DNA of 51,169 nucleotides. Source: an uncultured Anaerotignum sp. GTDB lineage: Bacteria > Bacillota > Clostridia > Lachnospirales > Anaerotignaceae. Within the stretch, counting starts at the first letter, position 1, and each line of letters begins with the position of its first letter. This document shows, one piece after another, positions 41,538 through 49,700 of this stretch. Made by a program: the position numbers and the translations under genes. The notes under the pieces were generated by a model. That model made no database searches. It was not told the origin of the DNA and saw nothing but the letters and a program-made list of their open reading frames with translations. The stretch spans positions 1 through 51,169 of the forward strand of contig NZ_CAKQVD010000009.1 of the NCBI RefSeq assembly GCF_934277605.1, given 5' to 3'.

Positions 41538-43358
41538 TTATACTGCTTCATTTTGATCAAACTGATTTGTATACAGGTTATAATAGAAGCCTTTTTTCGC
41601 CATCAGCTGTTCATGGTTTCCTCTTTCGATAATTTCCCCATGTGTAACCACAGCAATCAAATCCGCATCCTTAATGGTACTCAAGCGGTGTGCAATGATA
41701 AAGTTTGTTCTTCCCTTCATCAAATTATGCATAGCCTCTTGAATTTTCACTTCTGTGCGGGTATCTACGCTACTGGTTGCCTCATCCAAAATCAAAACAG
41801 AGGGGTTTGCCAAAATTGCTCTTGCAATGGATATCATCTGCCGCTGTCCTTGGCTGAGGTTGCCGCCGCCATCCGTAAGCATTGTATCATAGCCATCCGG
41901 CAATCTGCGGATAAATTCATGTGCATTGGCAAGCTTTGCCGCTGCTTTGATTTCCTCATCCGTTGCGTTTAATCTGCCATAACGGATGTTTTCCTTGATG
42001 GAATCGGTAAACAAATAGGTATCCTGCAAAACAATGCTCAAGGCAGAACGCAGGCTGTCCCGCTTAGTACGGTAGATATCATGTCCATCAATGGTAATCG
42101 AGCCACTGTCAATGTCATAAAAACGAGTCAGCAGATTGATAATTGTTGTTTTCCCTGCACCCGTTGGCCCAACAAATGCAATCGTCTGCCCCGGTCTGGC
42201 ATATAGATTGATGTTTTTCAAAATCGGATGGCCTTTTTCATAGGAGAAATTCACATCCGTCAGCACAACATCTCCTTCAATCTCGCCCATTTCATAGGCA
42301 TCTGCCGCATCCGGCTTTTCTTCCTCCTCATCCAAAACCTCAAACACACGCTCTGCACCTGCCATCGCAGAAAGAATCGTGTTGACTTGGTTTGCAAGCT
42401 CCGTCAATGGTCTTGCAAACTGTTTGGAATAAATAATAAAGTTAGAGATAATCCCCAATGTCATTCCGCTGCCGACAACCATCAAAATCCCGCCGACAGC
42501 AACCACAATCGCATAAGTCATATTGTTGATTGCAGTCATAATCGGCCCGATTGAACCGGAAAAAATTTCTGCGCGCACGCTCTTTGAAAGCAATGCACGA
42601 TTCAGCTTTTCAAATTTTTTGATTTCCTCTGCCTCTCGGCTAAAGACCTTCACAACCTTCTGGCCGGAAATGATTTCTTCAATATGCCCGTTCAATGCAC
42701 CAAGCTGCTCCTGCTTTGCCTTGAAATATTTTCTGGAATGGCTTGTTACCCATTTTGTTACCAACAGCATCAAAGGAATGGTTACGATTGTTGCAATCGT
42801 TAGAGGGATGCTCAGATAAAGCATCATTGCAAATGTACCAATGACTGTTAAAACACTCTGCAAGATCTGAGAAATGCTGCTGTTCAGACACATGGAAATG
42901 TTGTCAACATCATTTGTCACACGGCTCATCAATTCCCCATGTGTTGTTTTATCAAAATATTTTAAAGGCAGTCTTTGGAATTTCTCAAAGATTTCTTTTC
43001 GCAGGGTTGCAACGGTTTCCTGCCCTACTCTTAACATGAAATAGCTATAAAGCCATGTTGCCAGAGACGCCGCACCGTAAATCAGCAAAAGCTCCAAGCA
43101 GATTTTCCAAAGCCCCGCAAAATCAAAAACGGAAATATATTTATCAATCGCAACACCGATTAGGCTTGTTGCATAGACTGTCCCGAAGGTAGTAAACGCA
43201 ATGCAGACCACGGAAAACAAAATCATGGGCCAGAATTTCACGAGATATTTGCACAGACGGAGAATGGTTTTTCCTGTATTTTTCGGCTTTCCATGTGCAA
43301 ACATTCCTCTTGGACCTCTGGGACCGCCGGGGCCTTTTCGCATATTCTCATTCGCCAT
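41538..43358 (-). CDS. ABC exporter half-transporter with consensus catalytic residues (TM288/YheH-like)
   Basis: A 606-residue fused membrane-ATPase half-transporter. After a Gly/Pro/Arg-rich N-terminal leader come six membrane helices (about 35-320) and an ATPase domain with Walker A GPTGAGKTT, Walker B LILDEATSSVD with the catalytic Glu, and the switch His in IIAHRLST. Its signature motif is LSQGQ rather than LSGGQ. It should pair with the product of the upstream gene as a heterodimer; together they resemble TM287/288, BmrCD and LmrCD multidrug exporters. Its start overlaps the partner gene by 11 bp. Confidence 0.93.
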   Translation of the reverse strand: MANENMRKGPGGPRGPRGMFAHGKPKNTGKTILRLCKYLVKFWPMILFSVVCIAFTTFGTVYATSLIGVAIDKYISVFDFAGLWKICLELLLIYGAASLATWLYSYFMLRVGQETVATLRKEIFEKFQRLPLKYFDKTTHGELMSRVTNDVDNISMCLNSSISQILQSVLTVIGTFAMMLYLSIPLTIATIVTIPLMLLVTKWVTSHSRKYFKAKQEQLGALNGHIEEIISGQKVVKVFSREAEEIKKFEKLNRALLSKSVRAEIFSGSIGPIMTAINNMTYAIVVAVGGILMVVGSGMTLGIISNFIIYSKQFARPLTELANQVNTILSAMAGAERVFEVLDEEEEKPDAADAYEMGEIEGDVVLTDVNFSYEKGHPILKNINLYARPGQTIAFVGPTGAGKTTIINLLTRFYDIDSGSITIDGHDIYRTKRDSLRSALSIVLQDTYLFTDSIKENIRYGRLNATDEEIKAAAKLANAHEFIRRLPDGYDTMLTDGGGNLSQGQRQMISIARAILANPSVLILDEATSSVDTRTEVKIQEAMHNLMKGRTNFIIAHRLSTIKDADLIAVVTHGEIIERGNHEQLMAKKGFYYNLYTNQFDQNEAV

Positions 43359-45087
43359 CTGCCATCACTCCCTTCTTCATTTGAGATGCCAAGATCTCTT
43401 GATATTCTTTATTGGTTTCCATAAGATATTTATGGTTACCTTCCGCAACAATTTTGCCGCCGCTTAAAACCAAGATTTTATCCGCATCCCTCACAGAGCC
43501 GATTCTCTGCGCAATGATAAACTTGGTGCAGCCATTATGAGAAGTTTTCATTGCCTGTCGAATCCGTTTTTCCGTCAAGGAATCAACTGCACTTGTGCTG
43601 TCATCAAAAATGATAATGGAAGGATTTTGAATCAATGCTCTGGCAATGGAAATACGCTGTTTCTGTCCACCGGAAACATTGACGCCTCTCTGCCCCAGCT
43701 CTGTGTCATATTTATCGGGCAGCTCCATAATAAAATCATGTGCTTGTGCCGCTTGTGCCGCCGCTACAATTTCCTCCTCCGTCGCATCAGGCTTGCCCCA
43801 TTTGATGTTATCCCGAATTGTGCCGGAGAATAAAATGGTTTCCTGCAGAACAACAGCAACACGCTTGCGCAAATCGTGAATGGCATACGCACGCACATCA
43901 ACGCCATCCACCAAGATTTGCCCTTCTGTTACATCATATAATCTGGGCAAAAGGTTTACCAATGTGGATTTGCCGGAGCCTGTTTCCCCCAGAATCCCGA
44001 TGGTTTGTCCCGGTTCAGCCGTAAAGCTGATGTCATCCAAAACAGGATCCCCACTGCCAAGCTTATACCGATAGGAAACGTGTCGATATTCCACTCTGCC
44101 TTCTGCCTTTGCAGGGCGCATCGGCTCCGCAGGATCAGCAATATCAACAACCGTATCCAAAATTTCTTCCAAACGGTCAGAAGAAATCTTCGCTCTGGAG
44201 ATAAACATAAAGTTCATTGCCAACAGCATGGTTGCCATCATCATCTGCATTAAATAGGTAATGCAAGCCATGATTTCCTCCACACGCATACTGCCTGCCT
44301 GTGTCTGTAAGCCGCCAAACCAAAGAATCCCGATGATTGTGCCGTTTACCAAAATCATCATTACAGGAGACATCAAAAGCATCATGCGAAACGCACTGAC
44401 AGTGGTTTCTTTATAATCCTGATTGACCTCGTTAAATTTTTCGACTTCATAATCATGGCGCACAAAAGCCTTCACAACACGAATCCCTGCAAGACATTCA
44501 CGCATTACGGTATTTACCTTATCAAGCTTTTCCTGCACCATTTTAAACTTTGGCATTGCCACACGCAGAATCAAAAAGACTGCCAAGGCCAAAAGAGCGA
44601 CTACTATTAAAAACATTCCCGCAATTTTTGCGTTAATGGAAAATGCCATGATGATACTGCCGACACAAAGCAAAGGAGAACGAACCAACATCCGCAGACA
44701 AATCATAATAACCAACTGAATTTGCGTGATATCATTTGTCAGTCGGGTAATTAAGGAGGGTGTAGAAAAGGTATCAATATTATGGAAGGAAAATTCCTGT
44801 ATCTTTTCAAATGCCGCCTTTCTTAAGTCCGTTCCTGTTCTTTGGCTGACTAAGGATGCACAAATCAAGCATCCGATTCCGCCGATAATGCCGATAATGG
44901 CAATCACAAGCATTTCCACGCCTGTTTTTGCTATCAAAGCAGTGTTTCCCGCACCTACGCCTTGGTTAATCATATAGGTCATCAGCTTTGGCATGGCAAG
45001 CTCTGCCCCAACCTCCAAAAGCATCAAAATCGGCGCAAGAATTGCCAGCTTTCGATAGGGTTTTAAATAATCCCATATTCTTTTCAT
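43348..45087 (-). CDS. ABC exporter half-transporter with degenerate catalytic site (TM287/YheI-like)
   Basis: A 579-residue half-transporter with six membrane helices (about 15-310) and an ATPase domain with Walker A GETGSGKST and signature VSGGQKQ. Walker B reads IIFDDSTSAVD, with Asp replacing the catalytic Glu, and the switch region reads IIAQRIGS, with Gln replacing His. These losses mark the degenerate partner of heterodimeric exporters, complementing the consensus partner downstream. GAGGTGA precedes ATG 45087. Transcription must pass two terminator-like hairpins in the leader. Confidence 0.93.
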   Translation of the reverse strand: MKRIWDYLKPYRKLAILAPILMLLEVGAELAMPKLMTYMINQGVGAGNTALIAKTGVEMLVIAIIGIIGGIGCLICASLVSQRTGTDLRKAAFEKIQEFSFHNIDTFSTPSLITRLTNDITQIQLVIMICLRMLVRSPLLCVGSIIMAFSINAKIAGMFLIVVALLALAVFLILRVAMPKFKMVQEKLDKVNTVMRECLAGIRVVKAFVRHDYEVEKFNEVNQDYKETTVSAFRMMLLMSPVMMILVNGTIIGILWFGGLQTQAGSMRVEEIMACITYLMQMMMATMLLAMNFMFISRAKISSDRLEEILDTVVDIADPAEPMRPAKAEGRVEYRHVSYRYKLGSGDPVLDDISFTAEPGQTIGILGETGSGKSTLVNLLPRLYDVTEGQILVDGVDVRAYAIHDLRKRVAVVLQETILFSGTIRDNIKWGKPDATEEEIVAAAQAAQAHDFIMELPDKYDTELGQRGVNVSGGQKQRISIARALIQNPSIIIFDDSTSAVDSLTEKRIRQAMKTSHNGCTKFIIAQRIGSVRDADKILVLSGGKIVAEGNHKYLMETNKEYQEILASQMKKGVMADGE

Positions 45088-45118
45088 TTTTTCACCTCGT
45101 TATGCTTTTCTTCCACAT

Positions 45119-45159
45119 AAAAACTGCCACAATAAGCAGAAGGTTCTACTTATGGGCAG
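45119..45159 (-). terminator. Second leader hairpin (attenuator candidate) of the ABC exporter
   Basis: On the minus strand CTGCC-C-ATAAGTAGAA / TTCTGCTTAT-TGT-GGCAG folds with a two-base loop and is followed by TTTTT. It ends about 30 bp before the exporter start, too close for a promoter between, so it should act within the exporter leader. Confidence 0.72.
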
Positions 45160-45190
45160 CCTTTGTGTCTTTGTAAAAAAAGTCAGGCAT
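45146..45190 (-). CDS. Candidate 14-codon leader peptide of the ABC exporter
   Basis: A small ORF encoding MPDFFYKDTKAAHK starts with the ATG in the 3' arm of the first leader hairpin and ends with TAG in the 5' arm of the second. A ribosome reaching its end would prevent the second hairpin from folding. The ribosome site is weak: GAGGG is about 15 bp upstream, though hairpin formation could change the spacing. BmrB, the leader peptide of the related bmrCD operon in Bacillus, works by this logic. Existence as a translated peptide is inference. Confidence 0.35.
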   Translation of the reverse strand: MPDFFYKDTKAAHK

Positions 45191-45207
45191 CTAAAAAAAT
45201 AGATGCC
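45175..45207 (-). terminator. First leader hairpin of the ABC exporter or terminator of the hemolysin III gene
   Basis: A perfect 8-bp stem GGCATCTA/TAGATGCC with a T-rich loop is followed by TGA-C and seven T on the minus strand. It lies downstream of both the hemolysin III gene and the exporter promoter, so it can serve either. Confidence 0.75.
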
Positions 45208-45217
45208 CTCTTTATTT

Positions 45218-45245
45218 ATTCTATCATTTTCTATGAAATTGTCAA
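45218..45245 (-). promoter_or_regulatory. Promoter of the ABC exporter leader
   Basis: Minus-strand perfect TTGACA (45245-45240), a 16-bp spacer and TAGAAT (45223-45218). The start point would fall just before the first leader hairpin. Confidence 0.75.
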
Positions 45246-45267
45246 CGAAAAGAAGATTAAAAAACAA

Positions 45268-45930
45268 TTATAATACATATAAAAACATGAACGCAATGTG
45301 GAAGGCAGAGCCAAGCATGACGAACACATGGAAAATTTCATGGAATCCAAAGCTTTTCAAAAAAGCAAGATTCGGTTTTTTCAATGCGTAAATCACTGCG
45401 CCAACTGTATAGACAATACCGCCCGCCAAAAGCATTCCTAAGCCGCCCCAGCCGATTGCTGCCTTCAACGGAACAAACGCCGCTGCCGCCAACCAGCCCA
45501 TGCCGACATAAATCAAGGTGGAAAGCCAACGAGGTGCGTTCATCCAAAAGATTTTCATAAAAATACCAAATATCGCAACACCCCAAACTGCCGCAAGCAA
45601 TGCCTTGCCCCACAGTCCCGGCAGGATAACCATGCAAACAGGGGTATAGGTTCCGGCGATTAAAACAAAAATCATCATGTGGTCAATCCGTCTTAAGAAA
45701 GCAATTTTTTCGGCGGATAAGCATAAGGTGTGATAAATCGTGCTTGCGCCATATAACAAAAGCAGAGAAAGACCGAATACCACAAAGGAAATTACCTGTT
45801 CTGTTGTTTCCGCACGCTTTAATAAGCAAATGATAGGTGGAATCACTGCGATAAAACCAATAAAATGTGTCAGCGCACTCAGCGGATCTCTTGCATGAAA
45901 AGCTTTTCTTTTTTCGATTGCCATTTCCAT
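45268..45930 (-). CDS. Hemolysin III/PAQR family membrane protein
   Basis: A 220-residue protein with seven hydrophobic segments of the HlyIII (YqfA/YplQ, PAQR) family. Family histidines and acidic residues are seen in LTHFIGF, ASTIYHTL, RRIDHMMIFVLIAGTYTP and the C-terminal GFHEIFHVFVMLGS, a likely metal site. Eukaryotic relatives are adiponectin/progestin receptors with hydrolase-like sites; the bacterial role is unclear and haemolysis is not shown. AGGAGAT precedes ATG 45930. It is divergent from the DUF1836 gene, with shared palindromes between. Confidence 0.92.
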   Translation of the reverse strand: MEMAIEKRKAFHARDPLSALTHFIGFIAVIPPIICLLKRAETTEQVISFVVFGLSLLLLYGASTIYHTLCLSAEKIAFLRRIDHMMIFVLIAGTYTPVCMVILPGLWGKALLAAVWGVAIFGIFMKIFWMNAPRWLSTLIYVGMGWLAAAAFVPLKAAIGWGGLGMLLAGGIVYTVGAVIYALKKPNLAFLKSFGFHEIFHVFVMLGSAFHIAFMFLYVL

Positions 45931-45952
45931 AATTACATCTCCTTTGCAATAA

Positions 45953-45969
45953 GTAGTATTTAATACTAC
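45953..45969. promoter_or_regulatory. Palindrome A, TAGTA-N5-TACTA, in the hemolysin III leader
   Basis: A perfect 17-bp dyad GTAGTATTTAATACTAC lies between the likely start point and ribosome site of the hemolysin III gene. The same half-sites and spacing recur at 46050-46066. Confidence 0.7.
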
Positions 45970-45985
45970 ATCTTATGATATTGAT

Positions 45986-46014
45986 ATACTAACACATTCT
46001 TTCTGCTATTTCAA
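45986..46014 (-). promoter_or_regulatory. Candidate promoter of the hemolysin III gene
   Basis: Minus-strand TTGAAA (46014-46009), a 17-bp spacer and TAGTAT (45991-45986). The -10 is imperfect. Confidence 0.5.
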
Positions 46015-46042
46015 GGGATTCCTGTATTTTTTTAAGAAAAAC

Positions 46043-46071
46043 TTGCGACATAGTATGAATTACTATATAAT
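46043..46071 (+). promoter_or_regulatory. Promoter of the DUF1836 gene with palindrome B in its spacer
   Basis: TTGCGA (46043-46048), a 17-bp spacer and a perfect TATAAT (46066-46071). The dyad ATAGTA-TGAAT-TACTAT (46050-46066) fills the spacer exactly, so a bound dimer would sit between the promoter elements. Confidence 0.75.
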
Positions 46072-46112
46072 AGAAAATATGAACATTTTACTTCAAGTCG
46101 AGGTGAGAACGC

Positions 46113-46694
46113 ATGAACACATTTAATGAAGTGATTGAACGATATGCCACTCGGATTCGCTCCGCTGATGTCATTGAAATTGAGGATATTCCCAATATTG
46201 ATTTATATATGGATCAAGTGACAACCTTTATGGATCATAGCTTGGCACAGTATAAACGAAATGATGAGGATAAAATTCTGACAAAAACCATGATTAACAA
46301 CTATACGAAGGCGAAAATTTTTCCTCCTCCGATAAAGAAAAAATATAGCCGTACACACCTAATGCTTTTAATTATGATTTATCATCTGAAATCTATCCTC
46401 TCTATCAAGGATATCGGGGTGCTGTTCCATGTTGCGCTGACAGAAGCGAACAAGGATAAGCAGGCACAGCAAATTGAAACCATTTATGCAGGCTTTGTTG
46501 CTTTGCAAAAAAGCACCAATGAATATCTTGCAAATATGGCAGAGGGAAAGGCGGATGAATCCTTTTACGGCAAGGAAATTATGCTGGGCTGTGAGGACAG
46601 AGAGCTGCGCCGAATTCTTCTGGTGCTTGGGCTTGTCATCCGTGCCAATACGGAAAAGCAGTTGGCTGAACACGCTTTGGATTCCTATTTTTAA
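46113..46694 (+). CDS. DUF1836 protein, probable MerR-like DNA-binding regulator
   Basis: A 193-residue protein of the DUF1836 family. The segment of about residues 56-105, with TKTMINNYTKAKIFPPP, KKKYSRTHLMLLIMIYHLK and SIKDIGVLFH, follows the pattern of a MerR-type winged helix (turn, Y-R/K-x-Y wing, hydrophobic helix, then 'SI-DI'). The C-terminal part is helical with no recognised ligand domain. GAGGTGAG precedes ATG 46113. A dyad in its own promoter spacer and a second copy before the divergent hemolysin III gene suggest it may regulate both; that is inference. No characterised function is known to me. Confidence 0.85.
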   Translation: MNTFNEVIERYATRIRSADVIEIEDIPNIDLYMDQVTTFMDHSLAQYKRNDEDKILTKTMINNYTKAKIFPPPIKKKYSRTHLMLLIMIYHLKSILSIKDIGVLFHVALTEANKDKQAQQIETIYAGFVALQKSTNEYLANMAEGKADESFYGKEIMLGCEDRELRRILLVLGLVIRANTEKQLAEHALDSYF

Positions 46695-46702
46695 GCAAAA
46701 AA

Positions 46703-46745
46703 AGAAAGCAGTTTACGATTTGATTTCGCAAACTGCTTTTTCCTT
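46703..46745. terminator. Bidirectional terminator between the DUF1836 gene and polC
   Basis: AAAGCAGTTT/AAACTGCTTT stem with A-run and T-run flanks, between convergent genes. Confidence 0.87.
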
Positions 46746-46753
46746 TTCCGTTA

Positions 46754-49700
46754 TCAAAACAAGCAAAGCTGGTTAGTTTCGGGAATCCCGTCCAGAATAC
46801 CGTTTTCCTTCAATAAATCAATCAGAGAACGCCCTAAAGTCGTTCTTTCCTTTAATTCCTCCAAGGTATTAAATTCTCCGTCCTTTCTTCCCTCCACAAT
46901 GCTTTGTGCCGCATTCACACCAAGCCCCTGCAAAGAGCTGAAGGGCGGCAAAAGTCCATCCTCTGTGGGAATAAAATTCTTTGCGTCGGAACGGTACAAA
47001 TCAATCGGACAGAATTGAAACCCTCTGGCATAAAATTCAACTACAATTTCCAAAACGGTTTGTTTATTTTTATCCTTTGCCGTTGCTTCCTGCCCCTTTG
47101 CCTGAATTTCCTTAATGGCATCCCTTGCCACATCAATCCCCTTGCACATGCAGGAATAATCAAAGTCATCACAGGCACGCACCGAGAAATAAGAAGCATA
47201 ATACGCCTTTGGATAATTGATTTTAAAATATGCAATGCGGAATGCCATCATCACATACGCCGCTGCGTGTGCCTTCGGGAACATATACTTAATTTTTTGG
47301 CAGGATTCGATATACCAATCCGGAACATTGGAGGCCTTCATGTCCGCAATATCCTCCTCTGTCAGTCCCTTCCCCTTTCTAACCTTTTCCATGATTTTAA
47401 AGGACTTCTTTTTTTCTACCCCCTTGTTGATGAGGTAAATCATAATACTGTCTCTTGTAGAAATGGTTTCCTTTAGGGTAATGGTGCCATTTTCAATCAA
47501 GGTTTGTGCATTGCCCAGCCATACATCTGTCCCATGAGACAGACCGGAAATACGCAGTAAATCCGCAAAGGACTTTGGCTTTGTATCAATCAGCATCCCT
47601 CTTACAAACTTCGTGCCAAACTCAGGGATTCCCAATGTGCCTGTCTTACAGTTGATATCCTCCTCCGTCACGCCCAACGCCTTTGGAGATTCAAACAAAG
47701 ACATCGTTTCCGGATCTCCTAAGGGAACATCCTGCGGATTCACTCCCGTCAGGTCATAAAGCATACGAATGACCGTAGGATCATCATGCCCCAGAAGGTC
47801 AAGCTTCAGCAAGCGTCCGGAAATTGAATGATAATCAAAATGCGTTGTTGTAACTGTCGAGTTTACGTCATTTGCAGGACGCTGAATCGGACAAAATTCA
47901 TGGATATCATGGTCGCTTGGCACAACCATCAGCCCACCGGGGTGCTGCCCTGTCGTACGCTTTACACCGGTACACCCATCCACAAGACGTTGGATTTCCG
48001 CATTATGCGGTGTGATTTCTCTGGCATCAAAGTATTTTTTTACAAATCCGTAAGCGGTTTTATCCGCCAAGGTACCAATCGTACCCGCTTTAAACACCTT
48101 GCCTTTGCCAAAAAGCACCTCTGTATAGGCGTGCGCCTGCTGCTGATAATCGCCGGAGAAGTTCAAGTCAATATCCGGCTCCTTATCCCCTTCAAAGCCC
48201 AAGAAGGTCTGGAAGGGAATATCATGCCCATCCTTTCTGAGCTTATGCCCGCAAACAGGGCAATCCTTATCCGGCATATCACAGCCGCTGGCCTCCTCCA
48301 TAGCAAACGCCTTTACTGTTTCCGATTCAAAATCGGAATATTTGCAGTTATCACAAATATAATGCGGCGGCAAAGAATTTACCTCTGTAATCCCCGCCAT
48401 GTTTGCGGCAAAGGATGAGCCAACAGAGCCACGGGAGCCAACCAAATAGCCATCCGCTACGGATTTCCATACCAGCTTCTGTGCAATGATATAAAGCACC
48501 GCATAGCCGTTGCTGATGATGGAGTTCAATTCTGTTTCCAATCTATCCTGCACAATGGCAGGCAGCGGATCTCCGTAAATCGAAATTGCCTTATCCATGC
48601 AGATTTGCCGCAGCTCCTCATCCGCCCCTTCAATTTTCGGCGGGAAGGTATCATCCGGAATCGGCTTAATTTTTTCAATCATATCCGCAATTTTATTTGT
48701 GTTAGTAATCACGACTTCTCTTGCCTTTTCTTCTCCAAGATAGCTAAATTCCTTCAGCATTTCCTTTGTTGTCCGCAAATAGAGAGGTGCCTGCTTATCC
48801 GCATCGGCAAAGCCCTCAGCCGCCATGATGATTTTACGGAATGACGCATCCTGCGGATCGATAAAATGCACATCACAGGTTGCAACAACGGGCTTATTAT
48901 GCTCCTCGCCCAAGGCAACAATCCGCTGATTGATGGCAATGATATCATCATTGGAATGAACCATCTCCACTCTCGGAGAATCAATCATAAATTGGTTGTT
49001 GCCCAATGGCTGAATTTCCAAGTAATCGTAAAAATGAACCAGCTCCTCAATAACCTGCTTGGGCTTGTCCTCCAAAATTGCACGATATAATTCCCCTGCT
49101 TCACAGGCGCTTCCCAAAATCAAGCCTTCTCTATGCTGAATCAGCTTGCTTTTCGGAATGCGTGGTCTGCGGAAATAATAATCAATATGCGAAAGAGAAA
49201 TCAACTCATACAGATTACGCAAGCCAACATAATTCTGCGCTAAAATAATGGCGTGGTGCGCCTTTAATTTTTTATAATTTACCGTCTGACTGGAGAATAC
49301 ATTGATGTCATCCACCCGATAGATTTCCTTTGCAACAAGCATATCCATGAATTTCAAGAATACCTCTGCCGTTGCCTCCGCATCATTGACAGCACGATGG
49401 TGTCCCTCCAAGGAAACACCCAAATGCTCACAAACAATATCCAGCTTATGCTTTTTCAAATCAGGCAATAAGGAACGGGAAAGCTCCAGGGTATCCAGAA
49501 TTGTATTCTTTACCTCTATGCCGCATTTTCGCTCTGCATTTAAGCGAATAAAGCCGGTATCAAAGCCGGCATTGTGTGCCACAAGCACAGCATCCTCGCA
49601 AAAATCCAAAAACCTTGGCAAAGCCTCTTGGATAACAGGTGCATCCGCAACCATTTCATTTGTAATGCCTGTCAGCTTTGTGATTTCTGCTGAAATAGGC

